The translations under genes and the position numbers were made by a program. Shown here piece by piece: positions 1-5,660 of a stretch of 11,324 nucleotides of DNA; the first letter of the stretch is position 1, and each line of letters begins with the position of its first letter. Source of the DNA: Scatomorpha gallistercoris (GTDB lineage Bacteria; Bacillota; Clostridia; Oscillospirales; Oscillospiraceae); NCBI GenBank assembly GCA_018713005.1, contig DVFX01000042.1, positions 1 to 11,324 of the forward strand, written 5' to 3'. The notes below the pieces were generated by a model. It saw nothing but the letters and a program-made list of their open reading frames with translations. It ran no database searches and was not told where the DNA came from.

Positions 1-1
1 A

Positions 2-418
2 CTCATGAGCAAGGTGAACCTGCACCTGGTAATAGCGCTCCCGCCCACGCTCATTGCCTCTGTCTGCTGCATCATAGCCCTCCCGATGGGCGCCGCCGAC
101 GCTGCGGCCGTTGTGCTCATCCCCGCGCTCATGTGCGTCTTTGGCGCGCTGCTGGGCGTGGTGACAAACCTGCGCTTCCCCAAGTTCGACTACATCAACG
201 AGACGGCGGTAATCAAGAACAGCATGTCCGTCATGATAACCATGTTCGCCTCCTGGGGCGTGCTGGCCGCGCCGGTGATACTCTACGTCACCGCGCTCGA
301 CGGCGTCATTGGCCTGACGGCGTACCTCTACATCTGCGCCGCGCTGCTCGCCGCCGCCTGCGCGGCCATGTACGTCCACCTCGGCCGGGGCGGCGCGCGC
401 CGCTTTGATGCGCTGTAA
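2..418 (+). CDS. ABC-2 type transporter permease, C-terminal fragment
   Basis: The reading frame is open to the window edge, so this is the C-terminal ~139 residues of a longer membrane protein; the ATG at 5 is probably an internal methionine. At least four hydrophobic stretches are visible: about residues 9-27, 33-54, 76-97 and 103-124 counted from that ATG. Between the second and third lies a charged, conserved-looking segment NLRFPKFDYINETAVIKNSM. I recognise this pattern (F-P-K-x-D-x-x-N-E followed by V-I-K-x-S) from the C-terminal part of Clostridial ABC-2 type permeases, the membrane half of exporters. The protein ends in a short basic cytoplasmic tail. The substrate cannot be told and the partner ATPase would lie outside the window. 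It is transcribed toward the minus-strand cluster, so it is not part of that operon and is unlikely to be the partner of the HlyD-type adaptor at 3236-4759. Family call fairly sure, substrate unknown. Confidence 0.7.
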   Translation, partial: LMSKVNLHLVIALPPTLIASVCCIIALPMGAADAAAVVLIPALMCVFGALLGVVTNLRFPKFDYINETAVIKNSMSVMITMFASWGVLAAPVILYVTALDGVIGLTAYLYICAALLAAACAAMYVHLGRGGARRFDAL

Positions 419-483
419 TGCACTGCGCCGCCTGGCCATGCAGTCAAAATCGCGCCTCGTGCGTCAATCATACATTTTCAGGT

Positions 484-517
484 GGAAGCAGGCGCTGCAA
501 AAGCAGCGCCTGCTTCC
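484..517. terminator. Perfect 15-bp stem-loop between convergent genes
   Basis: Arms 484-498 (GGAAGCAGGCGCTGC) and 503-517 pair perfectly around an AAAA loop. It lies between the permease end (418, + strand) and the WYL regulator end (560, minus strand), the usual place for a shared terminator. The + strand side is followed by a moderately T-rich stretch (CTTATACTTTGTTT); the minus side has no U-tract, so termination of the operon from that side may be less efficient or factor-dependent. Nothing else was seen in 419-559. Confidence 0.7.
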
Positions 518-559
518 CTTATACTTTGTTTAACGAGGCTGCAAATTCAGCCGGCAAGG

Positions 560-1252
560 TCATGTCAATTCAGCACATTGGGAAATGCTCGTTTCTATGT
601 ACCGGTCCTGCACTTCTTTCACCGATGACATCAAGTCCACGCGGAATCCCATGGCTTTCGCATGCGCCGCCGACCAGCACAGCAGGTAATAAACGTCACC
701 TTTCCAGTACAAGGAGTACGGGCTCAGCACATAAAGTCGCCCGCGCTTTGCGGAGTGTTTTTCCGGGTTTGAGGGCGCCGTGCTATAATAAAAGGAAATC
801 GGTTTCCTGTGCTCAATAGCACGCTGGATGGCATCTATAGTGTAGTACACACTTTCATTGGCCGATTTATCTCCGCGTATGTTTGTACCGCCGATATAAG
901 CGGCAGAATGAACGCCCGCGAGCCTGCTTAGCTTCCCGATAATGGAGCAAGTCTTTTTAGCCGTTATGGATTCGGATGCCGCCGCCGCGTCTGCCAGCAG
1001 CCTGAGTTCAGGCAGTTCAAACAGCCTCGAGGCAATAAAGTATCTGTTCTGTGTGCTCTTGACACAGACGATATCATACCCCAACTCAACAAGCAGCTTG
1101 ATATCCCTGTAGACTCCTTTCCTGTCGGAATGTATTCCATGGCTCTCCCACAGCTTGAGAATATCTGCGGTGGACACATAGTGCATATCATCCGTATGCT
1201 CATACAGCAGCCGGATAAGCTGGAGTATACGGCGTTGACTGTTTCGGCTCAT
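560..1252 (-). CDS. WYL-domain HTH transcriptional regulator, C-terminus apparently lost
   Basis: Predicted DNA-binding regulator. Residues ~6-58 form a winged HTH of the DeoR/HTH_11 kind (RRILQLIRLLYEHT, then VYRDIKLLVELGYDI as recognition region). Residues ~138-212 are a WYL domain: ISFYYS, LYVLSPYSLYWKGDVYYLLCW and the conserved FRVD. WYL domains are ligand or nucleic-acid sensing modules. The product is 230 aa; relatives are usually ~290-330 aa with a WCX domain after the WYL. Here the frame stops just after SISQCAELT. In another frame the DNA continues as IDMTLPAEFAASLNKV and stops at 519-521, one base before the stem-loop. That resembles the start of the linker/WCX region (typically ...FDLAxYLNKVFGM...), so a frameshift plus truncation is likely. 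It is the last gene of the cluster, 23 nt after the lipoprotein gene, with only a weak SD (AGAAG). GC content looks lower than its neighbours. Confidence 0.8.
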   Translation of the reverse strand: MSRNSQRRILQLIRLLYEHTDDMHYVSTADILKLWESHGIHSDRKGVYRDIKLLVELGYDIVCVKSTQNRYFIASRLFELPELRLLADAAAASESITAKKTCSIIGKLSRLAGVHSAAYIGGTNIRGDKSANESVYYTIDAIQRAIEHRKPISFYYSTAPSNPEKHSAKRGRLYVLSPYSLYWKGDVYYLLCWSAAHAKAMGFRVDLMSSVKEVQDRYIETSISQCAELT

Positions 1253-1275
1253 TTTTCGTACTTCTGCGCCGCACT

Positions 1276-2019
1276 TTACACGCCGCCGTCAACATATGTG
1301 ACAACGCTGTCGAACTCGCTGCGTCCTGTGGCTCCCGTATACCCGTCCGCAGTTTCATCAACAGTTTCATCGGCATAGCCTACCAAGAGCACAGCTGCGG
1401 CAGAGTAGTCTTCCGGGATACCCAGCAGCTCCCGGTACTCAGACTGGTTGAGCACAGCCGTCGGGGATGACACAATCTTTGTACCGTATCCCAGCAGGAT
1501 GGCTGCGGACGACATGGCCTGGCATGCCAGGCCGGCATCAAACTCGCTTCCGTCACTGCACGAGACGACAATCGCCAGTGGGGCATCGGCAATTCCCGCT
1601 TTAGCCGGCGCGCTGTTATCCGACGCCCCGGTCCCGTCGGAAGCCCCGGACGACATGTCCCCGGCGATTTGCGTCAGCAGCTCCCTGTCGGAAATTGCGC
1701 TGAAGTGCCAGTTCTGCCCGTTCATCGCGCTGGGCGCGTTTATTCCCGCGCTGAGGATTGTTTCTATGTCGCCGCTGTCGACGGCTTCGTCAGTGAAGTA
1801 CTGTGTTGTGGCTATATCCGTCAAAAGCGACATGCTCTCGTCCAAGGCCTCAGAACCGGCCTCCGGCGAGGATGCTGACCCGGTCCCGGCGGACGCAGCT
1901 TCCCCGGCGCCGCTGTCCCCGGGCAGATAGGTGCGATCGTCCTCCTGCCCGCAGCCGCTCATCAGCGACATAATCAGCGCCGCCGCCAACAGCAGCAAAC
2001 CATGGTTTTTTATCTTCAT
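1276..2019 (-). CDS. Nitroreductase-fold lipoprotein
   Basis: 247 aa. The N-terminus is a lipoprotein signal: MKIKNH, a hydrophobic core, then the lipobox LMSGC with Cys23 as the lipidation site. A low-complexity Gly/Ser/Ala/Glu linker spans ~24-60. Residues ~66-235 resemble the FMN-dependent nitroreductase family: DIETILSAGINAPSAMNGQNWHF (about 84-106) matches the family's active-site region, AILLGYGTKIV (~173-183) the second core helix, and IPEDYSAAAVLLVGYADE (~201-218) the family's GIP...aal.lGy strand. The family usually reduces nitro compounds, quinones or flavins with NAD(P)H and FMN. The N-terminal arginine motif that binds FMN phosphate (RRSxRxF) is replaced by TTQYFTDEAV at 71-80, so cofactor binding may be altered or lost. 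An extracytoplasmic location is unusual for this family. SD AGGAAA lies ~9 nt before the ATG, 21 nt after the peptidase stop. Fold call good, activity unknown. Confidence 0.82.
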   Translation of the reverse strand: MKIKNHGLLLLAAALIMSLMSGCGQEDDRTYLPGDSGAGEAASAGTGSASSPEAGSEALDESMSLLTDIATTQYFTDEAVDSGDIETILSAGINAPSAMNGQNWHFSAISDRELLTQIAGDMSSGASDGTGASDNSAPAKAGIADAPLAIVVSCSDGSEFDAGLACQAMSSAAILLGYGTKIVSSPTAVLNQSEYRELLGIPEDYSAAAVLLVGYADETVDETADGYTGATGRSEFDSVVTYVDGGV

Positions 2020-2040
2020 AGATTCTGTTTCCTTTCCCGC

Positions 2041-3234
2041 TTATCCGATACGTCCATAAGCATACAGGTGGCTCTGCCAGTAGTCGCTGTCCAGGTCCGT
2101 ATACTGTACCGGATCTCCAGCGTGAAGCATCATATTGTCTCCGACGTATATCCCGACGTGAGTAACTGTGCTGTCGGTCTCATATGTGCCTGCAAAGAAA
2201 ACCAGGTCGCCGGGCTTGAGCTCGTCCTCGCTCACCTCCTCGCAAAGCGAATACAGGCCCTGCGCATCCGTGCGCTCCAGCTCATATCCCGCGGCGCATA
2301 GCGCGTTCCACACAAATCCCGAGCAGTCAAACGATGTGTCCGGGTAAGAGCCTCCCCAGATGTACGGGAAGCCCAGATACCTTTCCGCCTCCGAGAGGAT
2401 GGCGGCGAAGGCTTCATCCTCCAGGTATTCCTCCGGCACGTCATATTCGTAATCCTCATAGCTGTCCGTAATATATTTTTGGTAATACGAGTCCGGGAAA
2501 AGCTCCTCAGCGCCGCCAAGTATCGACATGTACGAGGCGTACTCCGCGAGCCGGCTCCTGCTCAGCATCGAGGATGGGACGCGTTTCAGATCGCGCGCCT
2601 CAAGCGTGACTGTGCAGACGGTAACGGTGCGCTCCTCCTCGCTGCGCTCAACGTATATGACGGTTTCCCCGGTCTCATCGTCTGTCTCAGTCCTCGTATC
2701 GGTGACGGTCTCGGTGCAGGTTTCCTCGCTGACCGTCTCGGTGAGGGTGTACTGCTCGTCAAATATCTGTGCAATGGCGTCCTGCGCGCCGCTTATTGTC
2801 CAGTACCCGCCCATGTATGCGGAAAGCAGCGAGAGCAGCACATACGGGTCGTGGCCTATATCATCCGTGTCGTAATCATAGACATATTCGTCGTAGCCGG
2901 GGTTTAAAATCTCGTAGTTTTCAAGCTGGAACTCAAGGTTTGCCTCCATGGAGGAATACTTGTCCTCGGCGGCGAGCAAATCCTCATCCGAGGCCGTGTA
3001 GTACGCGGGACGAAGCGACGCCCTGTCGGAGGCGTCGGCCGAGTTGCCGGTCGCTGTGTCCTCGGCCTCCTCTGTCTCGGCAGCCATGATAAGGCTTTCG
3101 GCGTCCGTCCTTTCGGACGCCTCCGAAGCTGCGGGCGGCTCCGCATAAGGAGCCGCCGCTGCCTCGTAGCCTGTTAGGCCCAGCGCGAGGGACAGGGTGC
3201 AGGCGATGGCGGGTATGGTTTTTCCAAACTTCAT
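2041..3234 (-). CDS. Secreted NlpC/P60 (C40) peptidase, conjugative-element type
   Basis: Predicted cell-wall endopeptidase cutting stem peptides outside the membrane. I start it at the ATG at 3234 (397 aa): it directly begins a signal peptide (MKFGKTIPAIACTLSLALGLTGYEAAAA) and follows GTGGTGGAG by 4 nt. The upstream start at 3288 would add 18 unlikely residues inside the preceding gene. The adaptor stop is 1 nt upstream, implying translational coupling. Residues ~30-90 are an acidic Ala/Glu/Asp linker. Residues ~111-139 (NPGYDEYVYD...GHDPYVLLSLLSA) and ~163-212, a Thr/Val-rich block ending TVTLEARDLKRVP, match the central region of secreted C40 peptidases from Gram-positive conjugative elements. 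The catalytic domain runs ~283-397: YIWGGS, DCSGF with Cys304, THVGIYVG with His359 and MLHAG with His371, so the Cys-His-His set is complete. No lipobox and no wall-binding domain are seen. Likely exported by Sec. Confidence 0.9.
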   Translation of the reverse strand: MKFGKTIPAIACTLSLALGLTGYEAAAAPYAEPPAASEASERTDAESLIMAAETEEAEDTATGNSADASDRASLRPAYYTASDEDLLAAEDKYSSMEANLEFQLENYEILNPGYDEYVYDYDTDDIGHDPYVLLSLLSAYMGGYWTISGAQDAIAQIFDEQYTLTETVSEETCTETVTDTRTETDDETGETVIYVERSEEERTVTVCTVTLEARDLKRVPSSMLSRSRLAEYASYMSILGGAEELFPDSYYQKYITDSYEDYEYDVPEEYLEDEAFAAILSEAERYLGFPYIWGGSYPDTSFDCSGFVWNALCAAGYELERTDAQGLYSLCEEVSEDELKPGDLVFFAGTYETDSTVTHVGIYVGDNMMLHAGDPVQYTDLDSDYWQSHLYAYGRIG

Positions 3235-3235
3235 A

Positions 3236-4759
3236 TCACTCCACCACCACGATGCGGATGAGCCCGCCGCTGTCGGCGTCGCGGTCATAATATACGGTTA
3301 TGTCTTCGGAGTAGATGGTTATCTCGCCCTCAAAGGTGGCGACGCCGTTGGAGTTGGACGCCTCGAGGCTGAAGTAGGTAATTTCGGCCTCGTACATCTC
3401 CGTCTCATCGGAGGTCTCGCGGTAGACGGTGACGCTCATTCCCTCGCTGAGCTGGTCCACATCCAGCTCGTCAAAGTTGACGGTGATGGTCATGCTGGTG
3501 AGGTCGTATATCACCACGCTGCCTGTGACGGTGCCGTCGCGCATTTCGGTGTAGTCTGCGGTTATCACCTGTCCGCTTATCTCGGCATAGCGCTTGTAGT
3601 CCTCGCGGCTCTCCTCGGCGTCGGCTATGTCCTCGTTGAGCTCCTCTATGAGAGACTCATAGGTTTCAATCTGGTTTTCAAGGCTCTCAATCTGTGTTTC
3701 ATAGCTGTCGCTGTCTATAGTGAACAGCATGGCCCCAGAGCTGACATTCTCATAATCCGTGACGTACACGGCCGAGACTGTGCCGGTGGCATCGCTGGTT
3801 ATCGTCCTCTTGTTCGCATACTCAAGCGAGCCGCCGCCCTCGGCCGGATAAATGGCCGTGCCGTCGCTGCCGGTGAGCCACGCCTCGGCCGGCGCCTCGT
3901 CGGTAAGCGACGACGGCGGCGACTCCACGCGCACCGTGACGGCGAAGCACTCGAGCCCGGTGGACGTCGTATAGCTCACGTAGTTTATGTCAGTAACGGT
4001 ACCCGTGAGCGAGAGCGCGCTGTCGGGGACGGAGACCGTGGCCTCCATGCCCTCGTATATCTCCGCCTCATAGATATAGCTGAAATACTGCGTTATCTCC
4101 ATAGCGCTGGTATCTACTATGTAGGCCAGGGTCATGCCGTTGGAAACGCTGTCTCCGGCCTCCACAGTTATGTCCGTCACACGCCCGGAGAACGGGGCGG
4201 TAACGGTCAGTCCCGCCAGGCCCTCCTGCGCTTCCGACAGGCTCTCCCTGGCCTCGTCTATCTCTATCTCGTATTCGAGTATCTCATACTCGTATTCCGC
4301 GATTATCTCGTCCACTTCGCTGTCATCCTGCTCAAAGAGCAGGTCTCCCTCCTCGACAGTGTCCCCGGCCTCGACATACCAGCCAGTAACGTCGGCCTCG
4401 CTGGACGGCAGGGAGTATGTCACGGAGTCTGCCGGCGTCGTCGTGCCGGTACCGCTGATGTCCTGTGATAGCGAACCGTATGTTATTTCTCCCGTCACAG
4501 CGGCAAGCTCCTCCTCAGTGAACAAATCCACCAGGAAGTATACGCCCACGCAGAGCACGACCGCGCCGGTTGAAAGCAGGATTATCTGTTTTTTCGTGAG
4601 CTTTTTCTTCTTCCGCTTCCCTGGCTTGTCCCCGTCTCCCTTTTTAAAGCGGCGCTTGAGCCCGTCAAGCGGCAATTTGGGTATTTTCTGCCTGACCGCT
4701 GCCAGCCGGCCGGTTTTTCTGCCTCTTTCCTCCGCAGTGTTCTTCTCTAAATCCGTCAT
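3236..4759 (-). CDS. HlyD/RND-type membrane-fusion adaptor with duplicated barrel-sandwich and coiled-coil modules
   Basis: 507 aa periplasmic-adaptor-like subunit, anchored in the membrane and facing outward. Residues 1-57 are a strongly basic cytoplasmic head (KKGDGDKPGKRKKKKLTKK), and 58-80 form the single membrane segment. The first lipoyl half is at ~118-145 (GWYVEAGDTVEEGDLL), a Glu-rich coiled coil at ~147-182, and the second half (LTVTAPFSGRVTDITVEAGDSV...) at ~184-214. A beta-barrel part follows to ~285. A second lipoyl-like half is at ~320-349 (TVSAVYVTDYENVSSGAMLF), with a second coiled coil at ~350-390 and another barrel region (FDELDVDQLSEGMSVTVYRE, ~429-447). Such proteins normally couple to an ABC transporter (MacB-like) encoded beside them; none is here. 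SD GGAGGT sits 5 nt before the ATG. It lies 21 nt after the SARP-type gene and 1 nt before the peptidase gene. The antisense strand is open over most of the gene because codons TTA, CTA and TCA are scarce. Confidence 0.85.
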   Translation of the reverse strand: MTDLEKNTAEERGRKTGRLAAVRQKIPKLPLDGLKRRFKKGDGDKPGKRKKKKLTKKQIILLSTGAVVLCVGVYFLVDLFTEEELAAVTGEITYGSLSQDISGTGTTTPADSVTYSLPSSEADVTGWYVEAGDTVEEGDLLFEQDDSEVDEIIAEYEYEILEYEIEIDEARESLSEAQEGLAGLTVTAPFSGRVTDITVEAGDSVSNGMTLAYIVDTSAMEITQYFSYIYEAEIYEGMEATVSVPDSALSLTGTVTDINYVSYTTSTGLECFAVTVRVESPPSSLTDEAPAEAWLTGSDGTAIYPAEGGGSLEYANKRTITSDATGTVSAVYVTDYENVSSGAMLFTIDSDSYETQIESLENQIETYESLIEELNEDIADAEESREDYKRYAEISGQVITADYTEMRDGTVTGSVVIYDLTSMTITVNFDELDVDQLSEGMSVTVYRETSDETEMYEAEITYFSLEASNSNGVATFEGEITIYSEDITVYYDRDADSGGLIRIVVVE

Positions 4760-4780
4760 TGCAAACCTCCGTCTTTGGTG

Positions 4781-5548
4781 TTATGAGCCGCAGCGCTCAA
4801 GGTAACTTTTGAACTCAGGTAGCTTCTCCTGTTTGTTTGCCAGCGCCACCGCCACGCTCGTGTAGTATGCCACTGCATCAGCGGTCCTGTTTGCCGAGAG
4901 CAGCGCGGTTATAACCAGCTCATGTACTTCGGCATCCTCCGCGCAGACCGCCAGCGCGCTCTTGCAGATGGTTTCAGCGCCGGAATAGTCCCCCGTCTCG
5001 CGCATGAGCGGGAAAACCTGACGAAGCAGCGCGCGGAAAACCGAGTCGCACTGCGCGCGCAGCAGCTCAATATAGGCCCTCGGCTCGTAATTCACCAGGC
5101 ACGGGCCGTTATACATCCGCAGAGCCATGAGGCAGAGCTCGAGGCGCTCCGCCACGCCCAGTGACTTGTCCATGGCGCGGCGGCAGAGGCTGTCCGTCTC
5201 CCTGACGTCGATTCGCACATCTAGGTCGGGATTGATGCAGTACTTGCCGCCGCCGTAAAGTATCAGCCCGTCGAGCTTGCCACCCAGGCCTACGCGGTCG
5301 AGTATCGCCCTCGCCCGTCGCAATCGCACCCGCAGCGTATTGTCTATATTGCTCTCGCTGCCGGCAAAAATGAGTTCCCGCGTGAGCTCTTCCGCGCTTA
5401 TGGTGCGCCCGCAGTTGGCGCAGATGTATTTCAGCAGCTTCCAGGACTGACTTTCCCGCGACACCGGCGGCTCACTGACCAAAAGCGAGCCCCGGCTTAT
5501 TGTAAAAGCACCAAGCAGCTTTATCGTAACTCTTTCGCTGTCTGTCAA
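4781..5548 (-). CDS. SARP/BTAD-type transcriptional activator
   Basis: 255 aa. Residues ~8-100 form an OmpR-like winged helix of the SARP kind: IKLLGAFTISRG, SWKLLKYICANCGRTISAEEL, NTLRVRLRRARAIL, and a glycine-rich GGGKYCI wing. Residues ~110-245 are an all-helical bacterial transcriptional activation domain (BTAD/TPR-like), with YNGPCLVNYEPRAYIELLRAQ and later helices containing ETICKSALAVCAEDAEVHELVITALL. In known SARPs this pair binds direct repeats and recruits RNA polymerase. There is no ATPase domain. The start is TTG at 5548, not the ATG five bases upstream, which is out of frame and stops after two codons. It is the first gene of the cluster and probably controls it; the domain is well known in actinomycetes and less often described as a pathway regulator in Clostridia. 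Family call firm; the target is inferred from position. Confidence 0.85.
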   Translation of the reverse strand: MTDSERVTIKLLGAFTISRGSLLVSEPPVSRESQSWKLLKYICANCGRTISAEELTRELIFAGSESNIDNTLRVRLRRARAILDRVGLGGKLDGLILYGGGKYCINPDLDVRIDVRETDSLCRRAMDKSLGVAERLELCLMALRMYNGPCLVNYEPRAYIELLRAQCDSVFRALLRQVFPLMRETGDYSGAETICKSALAVCAEDAEVHELVITALLSANRTADAVAYYTSVAVALANKQEKLPEFKSYLERCGS

Positions 5549-5560
5549 GTCATCACCCCC
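5546..5560 (-). promoter_or_regulatory. SD and TTG start overlapping a two-codon ATG-ACT-TGA mini-ORF
   Basis: Read on the minus strand the sequence is GGGGGTGATGACTTGACA. GGGGGTG (5560-5554) directly abuts the ATG, which is too close for efficient use, but is ~6 nt from the TTG, a normal spacing. The ATG frame is ATG ACT TGA and its stop overlaps the TTG start. This decides the regulator's start as TTG, a weak codon expected to keep expression low. The mini-ORF could modulate initiation; that is inference. Confidence 0.65.
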
Positions 5561-5573
5561 TGAATAGTGAATA

Positions 5574-5624
5574 GGGAGAGTATGGCAGGGCGGTTAACTC
5601 CCCGCCACACTCTCCCCAGTGTGG
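5574..5624 (-). promoter_or_regulatory. Two mutually exclusive hairpins between the SLH gene and the SARP-led operon
   Basis: A long stem pairs 5574-5592 with 5598-5616 (outer seven bp GGGAGAG/CTCTCCC perfect, ~16 pairs in all, three mismatches, GTTAA loop). A shorter perfect 7-bp stem pairs 5605-5611 (CCACACT) with 5618-5624 (AGTGTGG) around CTCCCC. They share 5605-5616 and cannot form together. For minus-strand transcription the short stem is made first and the long one afterwards. The 5549-5660 interval could therefore be the terminator of the SLH gene or an attenuator for the downstream regulator. The minus side has no clear U-tract (TATTCACTATTC); the + side is more T-rich. No convincing promoter was found for the SARP gene here. 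Confidence 0.5.
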
Positions 5625-5660
5625 TTTAGTTATTGCTTATGCTGTTGTGCGGTGTGCGAA

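Noticed and set aside
418..819. 133-aa + strand frame after the permease
   Set aside because: It runs through the terminator stem and antisense to the WYL regulator, with no recognisable domain.
3234..3288. Longer start for the NlpC/P60 gene
   Set aside because: The extra 18 residues overlap the adaptor gene and would hide a normal signal peptide; the ATG at 3234 has an SD.
3197..4468. 423-aa open frame on the + strand
   Set aside because: Same register effect opposite the HlyD-type adaptor gene; no SD, no recognisable domain.
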